Assembly (NCBI RefSeq): GCF_000428745.1
Contig: NZ_AUAN01000004.1
Span: 81,397-145,396 of the forward strand
Source: Veillonella magna DSM 19857
Lineage (GTDB): Bacteria > Bacillota > Negativicutes > Veillonellales > Veillonellaceae
Direction: 5' to 3'
Length of the DNA: 64,000 nucleotides
In this document: positions 27,812 to 36,527 of the stretch, in pieces
Numbering within the stretch: the stretch's first letter is position 1
How the letters are laid out: each line of letters starts with the position of its first letter
Notes under the pieces: model-generated
Database searches by the model: none
What the model saw: the letters and a program-made list of their open reading frames with translations, nothing else
What the model was told of the DNA's origin: nothing
Position numbers and translations under genes: made by a program

Positions 27812-29365
27812 TTAATGTTTAAAATGACGCACATGAGTGAAGACCATAGCAATGCCTGCTTCATCGGCTTTCTTAATGGATTCTTCATCACGAATAGATC
27901 CGCCTGGCTGGATGACTGCGGTGATACCATGTTTTGCTGCTTCCTCTACGGTATCGCCGAAGGGGAAGAACGCATCCGATGCCATAACTGCCCCTTTTGC
28001 TTTCTCGCCGGCTTCTTCCAAAGCGATCTTTGCCGAGCCTACACGATTCATCTGTCCCGCACCGACACCCAGCGTGCTATGTTCATCGGTAACGACAATG
28101 GCATTGGATTTTACATGTTTCACCAATCTCCATGCCAATCCCAATGCGCGCCACTGTGCTTCAGTAGGCTGCACCTTGGTTACCACCGTATAACCGGCCT
28201 TGGCTGCCGATGCCGCATCACTTACTACCGGTTCACGTCCGTCTTCTGTCTGTACCAACAATCCACCGGACACTTTTTTCACAACGACACCTTCCTCTTC
28301 CGGTTGCTGCAATTCAACGAGTCGAATATTTTTCTTCACCGTCAGTACGTCCAAGGCTTCTGCCGTAAAATGCGGTGCCATAATTACTTCCAGAAAAATG
28401 GATGCCAACTGCTCGGCTACTTCCTTAGTCACTTCGCGATTCAATGCCACAATGCCGCCGAATGCCGAAACGGGATCCGCCTCATACGCACGCGTATACG
28501 CTTCTAGCAAGGTATCGCCGACGGCTGCCCCGCACGGATTGGTATGCTTAACAATAATGGCCGCCGGTTCCGTAAATTCTCCTACCATCTGCCAAGCTGC
28601 TTCCATATCCACCAAATTATTATAGGACAACTCTTTGCCATGAAGCACCTTCATAGCACCTAAGCCTTCCTTTTCGCCGATAGTGGTATAGAACGCTGCT
28701 TTTTGATGCGGATTTTCACCGTAACGCAAATCAGCTGCTTTCTCATAGGCCGCCAAATAGGTGTCCGGTAACGGCATATCGCCTACCTGTTCACCTAAAT
28801 AATTAGCAATGGCCACATCATACGCTGCCGTATGCGCAAAAGCTTCGCGAGCCAGGGCAAAACGATATTCGCGAGTAAGCTCACCCTTTTCGCGGAGCAT
28901 TCGCAATACTTCATCATAATGCTTCGGATTGACAATAATACCGACAAAGGCATTATTCTTAGCTGCCGAACGGACCATAGTCGGACCGCCGATATCTATA
29001 TTTTCAATAGCATCGGCCAAGGTTACATCCGGTTTAGCGATCGTTTCGCGGAACGGATACAAATTAACAACGACCAAGTCGATAGGCTGGATTCCATGTT
29101 CAGCCATAGCCTTTTTATGTTCTTCATTATCGCGAATTCCTAAAATTCCGCCATGTACAATAGGATGCAAGGTCTTTACGCGACCATCCAGCATTTCGGG
29201 AAATCCGGTCAATGACTCTACGGCCTTAGCCGGTACGCCGGCATTTGATAGCGCCTTTAAGGTGCCGCCGGTAGAATAAATAGTCACTCCCAGCTCAACC
29301 AACCCTTTAGCAAACTCCACAACACCCGTCTTATCGGATACGCTGATAAGCGCGTTTTTAATCAT
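27812..29365 (-). CDS. purH: Bifunctional AICAR formyltransferase / IMP cyclohydrolase
   Basis: A 517-residue bifunctional enzyme for the last two steps to IMP. The N-terminal MGS-like cyclohydrolase domain (residues 1-140; ALISVSDKTGVVEFAKGL, STGGTLKALSNAGV) is followed by the AICAR transformylase domain. That domain has the KHTNPCGAAVG motif and RDEESIKKADEAGIAMVFT near the end. The start is ATG 29365 with AAGGAGGA upstream; a longer in-frame start lies before this site and is not supported. It follows purN by 69 bases. Confidence 0.97.
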   Translation of the reverse strand: MIKNALISVSDKTGVVEFAKGLVELGVTIYSTGGTLKALSNAGVPAKAVESLTGFPEMLDGRVKTLHPIVHGGILGIRDNEEHKKAMAEHGIQPIDLVVVNLYPFRETIAKPDVTLADAIENIDIGGPTMVRSAAKNNAFVGIIVNPKHYDEVLRMLREKGELTREYRFALAREAFAHTAAYDVAIANYLGEQVGDMPLPDTYLAAYEKAADLRYGENPHQKAAFYTTIGEKEGLGAMKVLHGKELSYNNLVDMEAAWQMVGEFTEPAAIIVKHTNPCGAAVGDTLLEAYTRAYEADPVSAFGGIVALNREVTKEVAEQLASIFLEVIMAPHFTAEALDVLTVKKNIRLVELQQPEEEGVVVKKVSGGLLVQTEDGREPVVSDAASAAKAGYTVVTKVQPTEAQWRALGLAWRLVKHVKSNAIVVTDEHSTLGVGAGQMNRVGSAKIALEEAGEKAKGAVMASDAFFPFGDTVEEAAKHGITAVIQPGGSIRDEESIKKADEAGIAMVFTHVRHFKH

Positions 29366-29434
29366 AATGTCCTCCTTGCTCTTACGTGAGTAAAAAGGGA
29401 CAGCCACATCGGCTGCCCCTTTATGTTCTATCTA

Positions 29435-30052
29435 TCAGGGCTTCACATGCACAATGCGATTTATGATTTCCAATTTATCATCACAAAGTAATGCCAATGC
29501 CCGTTTATACGTTGTATGTTCATACGGCAGAATCCGTGCTGCCAAGCTATCCTCCGTATCGTCAGCCATTACGGGCACTGCTGTTTGCATAATAATCGGC
29601 CCGGAATCCATACCGTAATCCACAAAATGAACGGTACAACCGCTAACCTTTACCCCGGCCTCTACCGCTTGACGCTGCGCGTGTAACCCCGGAAAGGACG
29701 GCAATAACGCCGGATGAATATTTACAATTTTATTAGGATATGCATTGATAAAAGTCGGTCCTAACAAGCGCATAAAACCGGCCAATACTACAACATCCGG
29801 TGTATACGGAGCAATAGCATCTAATAAAGCTTGTTCAAAATCCTCTTTGCTGCCGTACGCCTTGCGCTCTACCGCTACCGAAGGCACACCCCAAGCCTGC
29901 GCCTTCGTCAAAACAGCCGCCGTCGAATAATCACTGACAACTACGACGACTTCACCATTCACATCACCGGCTTGCATTGCCTGATACAAGGCTTCTGCAT
30001 TAGAACCGCGACCGCTGGCAAAAATGGCAATTCGTTTACGCACTGAATTCAC
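29435..30052 (-). CDS. purN: Phosphoribosylglycinamide formyltransferase
   Basis: A 205-residue enzyme that transfers formyl from 10-formyl-THF to GAR. Motifs: ASGRGSNAEAL near the N-terminus, VVLAGFMRLLGPTFI, NIHPALLPSFPGLHAQ (catalytic Asn and His) and GCTVHFVDYGMDSGPII. The start is a GTG: either 30052, overlapping purM by 17 bases, or 30043, which gives the family-typical beginning RKRIAIF; AAAGG lies upstream of both. Translation is coupled to purM. Confidence 0.96.
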   Translation of the reverse strand: MNSVRKRIAIFASGRGSNAEALYQAMQAGDVNGEVVVVVSDYSTAAVLTKAQAWGVPSVAVERKAYGSKEDFEQALLDAIAPYTPDVVVLAGFMRLLGPTFINAYPNKIVNIHPALLPSFPGLHAQRQAVEAGVKVSGCTVHFVDYGMDSGPIIMQTAVPVMADDTEDSLAARILPYEHTTYKRALALLCDDKLEIINRIVHVKP

Positions 30053-31100
30053 TGCCTTTCATCACAACCGGCACCCCTTGATCCTCAGTAATTTCGCCGA
30101 TAGTATATACCGCTTCGCCCCGACCTTTTAAGTTCGCAATCACAGCATCCGCATCATCCGGTGATACAACCATAATCATGCCGATTCCCATGTTGAATGT
30201 GCGATACATTTCCTTCGTATCCACATTGCCCCATTCCTGAAGCTTTGTAAATACCGGCAGCTTCGGCCAAGCATCGGCATTAATCACCGCACTGACACCA
30301 TCAGGCAACACGCGCGGAATATTATCGTAAAAACCGCCACCCGTCACATGTACCATGCCTTTAAGCAAACGCTTCTTTATAATCGGCAACACTGCCTGCG
30401 GATACAATCGCGTAGGCGTCAACAATTCTTCGCCCAGCGTCTTGCCGAATTCCGGCACTTCATCGGCAAGCTTCATATGCATGCGATCAAATACAATGCG
30501 ACGCACCAAAGAAAATCCGTTGGAGTGAACGCCGCTGGAAGGAAGGCCCAAAATAACATCGCCCGGAGCAATCGACTGCCCCGTCAACAATCGCGATTTA
30601 TCGACAATGCCTACGGCAAATCCGGCTACGTCATAATCACCGTCTTCATAGAAGCCGGCCATTTCCGCCGTTTCTCCGCCCAGCAAGGCACAGCCGGATT
30701 CCTTGCACGCATTAGCCACACCGGCAACGATCGTCGCAACCTGTTCGGGAAGTAATTTACCTACCGCTACGTAATCCAAGAAAAATAACGGCGTTGCTCC
30801 TTGCACCAAAATATCGTTAACGCTCATAGCCACGCAATCTTGACCGATGGTATCGTGCTTATCCATCATAATCGCCAAGCGAAGCTTCGTCCCCACACCA
30901 TCGGTACCGGCTACGAGAAGAGAATTTTTCAAATCCATATCGGCCAGCGAAAACAATCCGCCAAAGCCGCCCAAGTCGCCAACTACACCGGAAGTATATG
31001 TTGCCTTTACCGCCGATTTCATCAATTCTACCGCTTTGTTACCTGCATCGATATCTACACCGGCATCGCGATAGGTCAATCCCTTAGTCTTCGAGCACAT
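30036..31100 (-). CDS. purM: Phosphoribosylformylglycinamidine cyclo-ligase
   Basis: A 354-residue AIR synthetase. It shows LTYRDAGVDIDAGNKAV at the N-terminus, VAGTDGVGTKLRLA (ATP/Mg region), MSVNDILVQGATPLFFLDY and GLPSSGVHSNGFSLVR. It overlaps purF by 17 bases and purN by up to 17 bases. A GGAGGC site within the purF end precedes ATG 31100. Confidence 0.97.
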   Translation of the reverse strand: MCSKTKGLTYRDAGVDIDAGNKAVELMKSAVKATYTSGVVGDLGGFGGLFSLADMDLKNSLLVAGTDGVGTKLRLAIMMDKHDTIGQDCVAMSVNDILVQGATPLFFLDYVAVGKLLPEQVATIVAGVANACKESGCALLGGETAEMAGFYEDGDYDVAGFAVGIVDKSRLLTGQSIAPGDVILGLPSSGVHSNGFSLVRRIVFDRMHMKLADEVPEFGKTLGEELLTPTRLYPQAVLPIIKKRLLKGMVHVTGGGFYDNIPRVLPDGVSAVINADAWPKLPVFTKLQEWGNVDTKEMYRTFNMGIGMIMVVSPDDADAVIANLKGRGEAVYTIGEITEDQGVPVVMKGSEFSA

Positions 31101-32508
31101 ATTTGCCTCCTTCTTCCTCTTCCTTAGGCACCTCTACGGCATAGTGGCCGTCAAAACACGCAAAGCATAACTCTCTCTCTTCCAGGGCTTCAATGGCCCG
31201 GCATAAGCCTTCCCGGCTTAAGTAGTGGAGCTTATCGGCTCCGATATATTCACGAATCTGCTCAACACTATGTGTGGCGGCAATCAATTCCTTACGCACC
31301 GACGTATCAATGCCATAGTGACACGGATACTCGATAGCCGGCGAGCTGACACACATATACACTTCCTTGGCACCGGCTTCCTTGAGCATGCGCACGATGA
31401 TGCCGCTGGTAGTACCGCGTACGATGGAGTCATCTACCAAAACAATCCGCTTGCCGCGCACCACATCAGGAACGGCGTTCAATTTCATGCGCACCGCTAA
31501 ATCGCGTTCCGACTGATCCGGCTTGATGAATGTACGCCCCATGTATCGGTTTTTAACCAATCCTTCACCGAAAGGAATCCCCGACTCGCGGGAGTATCCC
31601 AATGCGGCTGCCGTGCCGGAGTCGGGAATCGACATAACAAGATCCGCATCGTATTTTGTTTCCCGTGCTAACTCGCGTCCCATGTTAATACGTGCCGCAT
31701 ACACATTCTGTCCATCGATATTACTGTCCGACCGCGCAAAATAAATATATTCAAAAATGCACAACGACTGCTGCGGCAGCAACGCTTCCTCTTTAATAAA
31801 GCGACTGCGCACCCCGTTCTCATCAATGATGACCATTTCACCCGGCTTAATGTCGCGAACGAAGGTGGCCTTAATCGCATCAAGCGCACAGCTTTCCGAA
31901 CTGATGACGTATCCGTTGGCCGTCTTTCCCAAACACAACGGACGGAATCCATTCGCATCGCGCACCCCAATAAGCTTTGTATTGGTAGTGATCACCAACG
32001 AAAAAGCACCTTCTACACGGTTAACGGCTTCGATGATGCGATCCTCTGTCGACGCTGCCTTGGAACGGGCAATAAGACTGACAATAACTTCGGAATCCAT
32101 AGTAGTCTGGAAAATCGATCCCTTATCCTCCAGCTCCTTACGAAGTGCATACGCATTCGTCAAGTTTCCGTTATGAGCCACCGCCATATCACCGCATTGG
32201 TAATGAATTACCAACGGTTGAATATTGCGCGGATTGTTCGAACCCGTCGTCGAATATCGTACATGACCGCCGGCAATATAACCTTTCAGCGGCGGCAATT
32301 CCTTAATTGCTTCGGTCACCAGGCCCATGCCTTTTACCAGTTCTATATGCGTACCATCACTAATAGCAATACCCGCACTTTCCTGCCCGCGATGCTGCAA
32401 AGCAAACAGCCCCCAATAGGCATAGCTCATAACCGGTAAGGTAGTATCATAAATACCAAATACACCACATTCTTCATGCCACTTGTCAAACACAGAATCG
32501 TATTGCAT
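31084..32508 (-). CDS. purF: Amidophosphoribosyltransferase
   Basis: A 474-residue first committed enzyme of purine synthesis. The sequence begins with a short propeptide ending before the nucleophile Cys (HEECGVFGIYD, Cys14), which is exposed by processing as in the Bacillus enzyme. The PRPP-binding loop is RIVLVDDSIVRGTTSG. Cysteines in the C-terminal region (LCRAIEALEERELCFACFDG) and in PAIEYPCHYG fit the Bacillus-type [4Fe-4S] subgroup. It follows purC by 12 bases. Confidence 0.97.
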   Translation of the reverse strand: MQYDSVFDKWHEECGVFGIYDTTLPVMSYAYWGLFALQHRGQESAGIAISDGTHIELVKGMGLVTEAIKELPPLKGYIAGGHVRYSTTGSNNPRNIQPLVIHYQCGDMAVAHNGNLTNAYALRKELEDKGSIFQTTMDSEVIVSLIARSKAASTEDRIIEAVNRVEGAFSLVITTNTKLIGVRDANGFRPLCLGKTANGYVISSESCALDAIKATFVRDIKPGEMVIIDENGVRSRFIKEEALLPQQSLCIFEYIYFARSDSNIDGQNVYAARINMGRELARETKYDADLVMSIPDSGTAAALGYSRESGIPFGEGLVKNRYMGRTFIKPDQSERDLAVRMKLNAVPDVVRGKRIVLVDDSIVRGTTSGIIVRMLKEAGAKEVYMCVSSPAIEYPCHYGIDTSVRKELIAATHSVEQIREYIGADKLHYLSREGLCRAIEALEERELCFACFDGHYAVEVPKEEEEGGKYVLED

Positions 32509-32520
32509 TATTCTCTCCTA

Positions 32521-33225
32521 TTATGCTCGTTCACCCGTCAAACGGAATAACATTTCTTTGTAGGCATCTTCTACATTGCCCAAGTCACGACGGAAGCGAT
32601 CCTTATCAAGTTTTTCACCGGTTTCGCTATCCCAGAAACGGCAGGTATCCGGAGAAATTTCATCGCCTAAAAGCACTTCACCGTTATGCACGCCGAATTC
32701 CAATTTGAAATCAACCAAGGTAACCTTTTTTTCTGCCAAGAACGCTTTTAAAATATCATTTACCTGCATCGTATATTTGCGAATGGTGTCCAGCTGTTCG
32801 CGCGTAGCCCAGCCTAAAGCCAACACTTGATCTTCATTGACAAAGGGATCACCGAGATCATCGTTCTTATAACACAATTCCATAATCGGCTGTTTGCACG
32901 GAGTACCTTCTTCAATGCCGAGGCGTTTAGCTAAGGAACCAGCTACAATATTGCGCACAATAACTTCCAACGGAAGAATTTCAAGACGTTTTACCAACTG
33001 ATCGCGATCGTTTACGCGCTTTACAAAATGATTCGGTACCCCTTTTTCCGTAAGCAAACCGAAGAAGAAAGATGCAATCTTATTGTTCAGCACGCCTTTA
33101 TCATGAATAGTACCTTTCTTTTCGCCGTTAAAAGCAGTGGCATCATCTTTATAATGAACCAAATATACATCTTTATCTTCTGTTTCAAATACCTGTTTTG
33201 CTTTGCCTTCGTACAACATATTCAT
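32521..33225 (-). CDS. purC: SAICAR synthetase
   Basis: A 234-residue ATP-dependent ligase joining CAIR and aspartate. Typical blocks are [40 protein letters not shown] and the ATP/Mg region [28 protein letters not shown]. Its start has a GGAGGC site nine bases upstream. It follows purE after 122 bases. Confidence 0.97.
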   Translation of the reverse strand: MNMLYEGKAKQVFETEDKDVYLVHYKDDATAFNGEKKGTIHDKGVLNNKIASFFFGLLTEKGVPNHFVKRVNDRDQLVKRLEILPLEVIVRNIVAGSLAKRLGIEEGTPCKQPIMELCYKNDDLGDPFVNEDQVLALGWATREQLDTIRKYTMQVNDILKAFLAEKKVTLVDFKLEFGVHNGEVLLGDEISPDTCRFWDSETGEKLDKDRFRRDLGNVEDAYKEMLFRLTGERA

Positions 33226-33347
33226 GGTGATTCGCCTCCGTAAATTACTCGTTAACTTTTCTCTATCCTATCGTCATGCATCGCACTTTACTCTAGCAAC
33301 GACACGGTGCACGAAAATCAATCAATAATCAAAGTACCTACACTAAC

Positions 33348-33839
33348 CTATTTTGCCAATTCTTCCTGCAGCTTTTTATTCTTTTCAATAACCTTGGCTG
33401 CCATATCGGCACGGTACGCTTTATACGCATCTCGCAGCTTGGCATCGGCAGTAGCCGCAATCTGTACGGCTAACAAGGCTGCGTTCTTAGCTCCGTCTAC
33501 CGCCATCGTAGCTACCGGCATACCGGATGGCATCTGCACAATAGCCAACAAGGCATCCATTCCCTTGAGTGCCGTTGCATTAAGGGGTACCCCAATAACC
33601 GGCAAGGTAGTAAATGAAGCAATTACCCCCGGTAAATGAGCGGCTGCTCCGGCACCGGCTACGAAAGCCACCGCACCTTCCGCTTCCAAACGTTCCACAA
33701 AGGCCTTTACCTCTGCCGGCGTACGATGTGCCGACGCAATGACCATTTCATAGTCCAAACCAAATTCATCAAGAACGGCTGCTGCCTTTTTCATTACTGC
33801 GAGGTCAGAGTCGCTTCCCATGACAATACCGATTTTCAT
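33348..33839 (-). CDS. purE: N5-carboxyaminoimidazole ribonucleotide mutase
   Basis: A 163-residue PurE, the first gene of the operon. Motifs: GIVMGSDSDLAVMKKA, SAHRTPAEV, VAGAGAAAHLPGV and TTLPVIGVPL. It needs PurK in the class I pathway; purK is not visible here, so the enzyme may be class II-like or purK may lie elsewhere. A good promoter begins 46 bases upstream. AGGAGGAT precedes the start. Confidence 0.97.
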   Translation of the reverse strand: MKIGIVMGSDSDLAVMKKAAAVLDEFGLDYEMVIASAHRTPAEVKAFVERLEAEGAVAFVAGAGAAAHLPGVIASFTTLPVIGVPLNATALKGMDALLAIVQMPSGMPVATMAVDGAKNAALLAVQIAATADAKLRDAYKAYRADMAAKVIEKNKKLQEELAK

Positions 33840-33884
33840 AGCATCCTCCTGATGGAAACAAATCCTGTTTATTTATCTATGTAA

Positions 33885-33913
33885 ATTCTAACAAAGGCTC
33901 ACTCATAAGTCAA
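33885..33913 (-). promoter_or_regulatory. Promoter of the purECFMNHD operon
   Basis: Minus strand TTGACT (33913-33908), 17-bp spacer, TAGAAT (33890-33885). It implies a leader of only about 40 bases, too short for a purine riboswitch, so control is more likely by a DNA-binding repressor. Confidence 0.8.
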
Positions 33914-33952
33914 CCAAATAAACGAATGCTTTTCTATTTCTTTTTCACAATC

Positions 33953-33970
33953 GTTCGATACATATCGAAC
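33953..33970. promoter_or_regulatory. GTTCGATA-palindrome upstream of the pur promoter
   Basis: Perfect inverted repeat GTTCGATA / TATCGAAC with a 2-bp centre, 40 bp upstream of the -35. Its CGAAC halves recall the CGAAC core of Bacillus PurR boxes, but the arrangement differs, and no purR gene is in the window. Tentative operator. Confidence 0.45.
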
Positions 33971-33981
33971 ATTCAAGACAT

Positions 33982-34019
33982 AAAAAGCCCTGCCACGGTA
34001 TTAGACCGTGACAAGGCTT
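33982..34019 (-). terminator. Terminator of the 34026 gene
   Basis: Stem AGCCTTGTCACGGT / ACCGTGGCAGGGCT with a 5-nt loop and a T-tract on the minus strand, six bases after the stop of the hypothetical gene. Confidence 0.85.
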
Positions 34020-34025
34020 ACTCTG

Positions 34026-34544
34026 TTAGCTCTGTTTTTCAGATTCCACAGACGCATCATCATGCGCATGATGATGCTCGTGAGCAGCAAACGGATTCGG
34101 CAATACGTCAATATTCATTACCTGTTTGAGCTCTGCCGTTACGCCGGGCATGTATTTCACAATTTGATTCATCAATACATATAGCAGCTGCGGTTCAAAG
34201 GCCGTGTTCGAACTGATATAAATACAATCCAAATACACGCTGTCATCATCTTTTTCCACATAATATTTAAAATTTTTATACACGCTGTTTTCACGATTGA
34301 TAAAATCAACGATGGCATTATAGTTATCGTCAGTCACCACACCACCGCCGACCAGCACGCGAATCACACTGTAAATTGTTGCATCCAACAATACAAAAAT
34401 GGGCATATCGCCAATATCGGTTTGAATATAGGAACGATACACTACCGTGCCGTCTTCATCGCCAATATCACGTTTATCAAAGCATGTAATCCGTTCGTCT
34501 ACTAGAAATTTTTCAAAAGCTTCACTCTTTATATTTTTTGGCAT
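34026..34544 (-). CDS. Hypothetical protein with His-rich tail
   Basis: A 172-residue cytosolic protein I do not recognise with certainty. The fold looks like mixed alpha/beta, with hydrophobic strands (MPIFVLLDATIYSVIRVLVG, DDDSVYLDCIYIS). It resembles the general look of YbjN-type or secretion-chaperone-like folds (weak inference). The last 24 residues are rich in His, Asp and Glu (HEHHHAHDDASVESEKQS) and could bind metal or be simply disordered. No signal peptide or membrane segment is seen. An AAGGAT site precedes the ATG, and a clean terminator follows, so it is a monocistronic gene between glycerate kinase and purE. Confidence 0.7.
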   Translation of the reverse strand: MPKNIKSEAFEKFLVDERITCFDKRDIGDEDGTVVYRSYIQTDIGDMPIFVLLDATIYSVIRVLVGGGVVTDDNYNAIVDFINRENSVYKNFKYYVEKDDDSVYLDCIYISSNTAFEPQLLYVLMNQIVKYMPGVTAELKQVMNIDVLPNPFAAHEHHHAHDDASVESEKQS

Positions 34545-34649
34545 CTGTATATCCTTTCTTCGTCTTGCTTATGCACATAAAGGGTTCTATCATCCTCATT
34601 ATACTACAATGAAAATTCATTATACCAACCCCTTTTATTATAATTATAC

Positions 34650-34714
34650 AAAAAAGCAGTCCACGAAACCAGTGTCACTATCCTACGTTCAGCTGATTTC
34701 ATGTACTGCTTTTT
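34650..34714 (-). terminator. Large-loop terminator after glycerate kinase
   Basis: Arms AAAAGCAGT / ACTGCTTTT with further partial pairing inward (ATGAAA / TTTCGT) and a T-tract on the minus strand, about 80 bases after the kinase stop. Confidence 0.65.
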
Positions 34715-34795
34715 ATCTTGTCCTCTATTGTAAGTGTTGCGTATTGGATGCATCGCGTATTGTATAATCAAGTCATACTTGTTAAAAGAAGCCGA

Positions 34796-35938
34796 CTACC
34801 TCATCCATCCTTTTATAAGTCGACCGATCATACGTCCCGTATTCTGTGTCAACGCATCTACGTTTTTCATGGCTTCATCTAAGGGCATTGGCTCATTTAT
34901 AATATCTAAAATCAGAGAAATTCCCTTCTCGTAAACCGCTTCCGTATCTAAACTGCGACTACCTACAACGGCCACTACGGGAATGTTTTGCTTCTGTGCC
35001 AAGCCCGATACACCGACCGGTGCTTTACCGAACGCTGTTTGGTTATCCATTCGTCCTTCGCCGGTAACCACTAAGTCCGCTTCACCGATTTGTTCTTCCA
35101 AACGAATCAATTTCAACACGGCATCAATACCGCTTTGCTTGTGCGCCTTGGTAAAAGCTATCATACCGGCACCCAATCCTCCGGCTGCCCCGGCACCGGG
35201 AATATCTTTGACCGACACACCAAGATCGCGTTCGATACACGCCGCATACAATTCCAGATAGCTATCAAGGAGTATCTTCATTTCTTCGTCGGCTCCCTTT
35301 TGTCCGCCGAAAATATGAGATGCCCCATGCGGTCCGCATAACGGATTGGTAACATCGCATAAAATAGTAAAGCGTACACCGGCTACGCGAGGATCGATGC
35401 CACTACAATCAATTCGCTCCAATTGTGCCAACGAGGTAACTACAGGTTCCAACTCATTGCCGTTCTTATCTAAAAACTTAGCACCCAAAGCGGCAGCCAT
35501 CCCCATACCACCATCATTGGTGGCACTGCCGCCGATGCCCATATAAATCTCTTTGGCTCCGCGATTAATAGCATCCAAAATCATCTGACCCGTGCCATAG
35601 GTCGTCGCCCGCAACGGATTTAATTCATCCTTTTTCACCAAGGTAATGCCTGAAGCAGCCGACATCTCCAGCACCGCAATTGTATCATTATCAATCATAC
35701 CGTAGCGTGCTTTCACCGGTTGCCCCAACGGGCCCATGACATCTGCTTCATGATACACACCGTGACGCGCATCAACGATGGCTTCTACCGTTCCTTCACC
35801 GCCATCGGCTACCGGAACCAATACGCATTCCGCATCAGGAACCACCGCCTGAATACCCTTTGCCACATGCTCTTCTACTGCCAGACTGGATGCACTGCCT
35901 TTAAAAGAATCTATGGCCAATACTATTTTTTTACTCAT
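34796..35938 (-). CDS. Glycerate 2-kinase
   Basis: A 380-residue member of the GarK/GlxK family that phosphorylates D-glycerate to 2-phosphoglycerate with ATP. It starts KKIVLAIDSFKGSASSLA and contains VLVPVADGGEGTVEA, GIGGSATNDGGMGMA, LGAGMIAFTKA and VVTGEGRMDNQTAFGKAP, all family blocks. Start ATG 35938 has a GGAGG site five bases upstream. The glucarate-type MFS carrier lies further upstream on the same strand, separated by about 590 bases of debris and hairpins. Both would fit hexarate or glycerate use (inference). Confidence 0.93.
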   Translation of the reverse strand: MSKKIVLAIDSFKGSASSLAVEEHVAKGIQAVVPDAECVLVPVADGGEGTVEAIVDARHGVYHEADVMGPLGQPVKARYGMIDNDTIAVLEMSAASGITLVKKDELNPLRATTYGTGQMILDAINRGAKEIYMGIGGSATNDGGMGMAAALGAKFLDKNGNELEPVVTSLAQLERIDCSGIDPRVAGVRFTILCDVTNPLCGPHGASHIFGGQKGADEEMKILLDSYLELYAACIERDLGVSVKDIPGAGAAGGLGAGMIAFTKAHKQSGIDAVLKLIRLEEQIGEADLVVTGEGRMDNQTAFGKAPVGVSGLAQKQNIPVVAVVGSRSLDTEAVYEKGISLILDIINEPMPLDEAMKNVDALTQNTGRMIGRLIKGWMR

Positions 35939-36137
35939 AATAGCCTCCACTACAGATGTTTACTTTCAACTATTGTTATCATATTATATCAAGTCATACT
36001 GTAGTGACGTATGGTCCGCATAACATATATACATGATTAACTTCAATATATTTTTGTTGCGAAATAATTCTATGCATATAAAGCATCGCTTGTGTAAGTT
36101 AATTGTGCAATTCTCTCGGTTGATGATGAAATAAAAA

Positions 36138-36330
36138 ATCTTAGGCATTACCATTCAGTCTATCGAGTTTCCTGAAGCAGAAAAATCCATAACTATTCGT
36201 TGCGACAGTAAAAGCGTTCGTCTAGATGTCTATATAATATAAAGGACTACCTGTTCCACTAATCAGTGAATGTACCTCCTTAACCGAACAAGAAATTCAC
36301 GACCTCGCCAAAGAACATCATTTACTGTAA
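36138..36330 (+). pseudogene. Internally deleted remnant of an Rpn/PD-(D/E)XK nuclease-family transposase
   Basis: Plus-strand reading recovers QSIEFPEAEKSITIRC then DSKSVRLDVY, the nuclease-core region seen near the N-terminus of Rpn-type proteins. A stop follows immediately, and 60 bases later comes the family C-terminus LTEQEIHDLAKEHHLL with a stop at 36330. That tail closely matches the end of the fragment at 41133. There is no start codon or ribosome site, so the gene is dead. The remaining stretch 35939-36137 shows no gene. Confidence 0.7.
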
Positions 36331-36334
36331 CCCA

Positions 36335-36376
36335 AAAGAGGGGCACTCATTTTGATACCTGAGTGCCCCTCTTTTC
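36335..36376 (+). terminator. Terminator-type hairpin after the Rpn remnant
   Basis: Arms AAAAGAGGGGCACTCA and TGAGTGCCCCTCTTTT (16 bp) with a 10-nt loop, directly after the remnant's stop. It can act on either strand. Confidence 0.8.
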
Positions 36377-36394
36377 TCTTTCTAGTGAGGAGAA

Positions 36395-36515
36395 GGAAGG
36401 AGACTATCAGCATAAGAAACGCTCTTCGATAGACCGAGCTTTCGTTGCTGATAGTCTCCTTCTTTTATGTATTCGTTCGCAAGACCTACCCTCTGAGATA
36501 TAGGGACATCGCTTG
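36395..36515 (-). terminator. Compound hairpin downstream of the MFS gene (copy C of the hairpin family)
   Basis: An about 17-bp perfect stem (GGAGACTATCAGCA on the plus strand at 36399-36412 pairs with 36447-36460) with a long loop ends the MFS mRNA. Between it and the gene, 36474-36501 matches the loop of the DUF554 terminator (52583-52610) in 23 of 28 positions, and ATCGCTT follows both. Confidence 0.55.
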
Positions 36516-36527
36516 TAAAATATTATT

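Noticed and set aside
33840..33884. Purine riboswitch before purE
   Set aside because: The predicted leader is only about 40 bases and lacks the three-way junction sequences.
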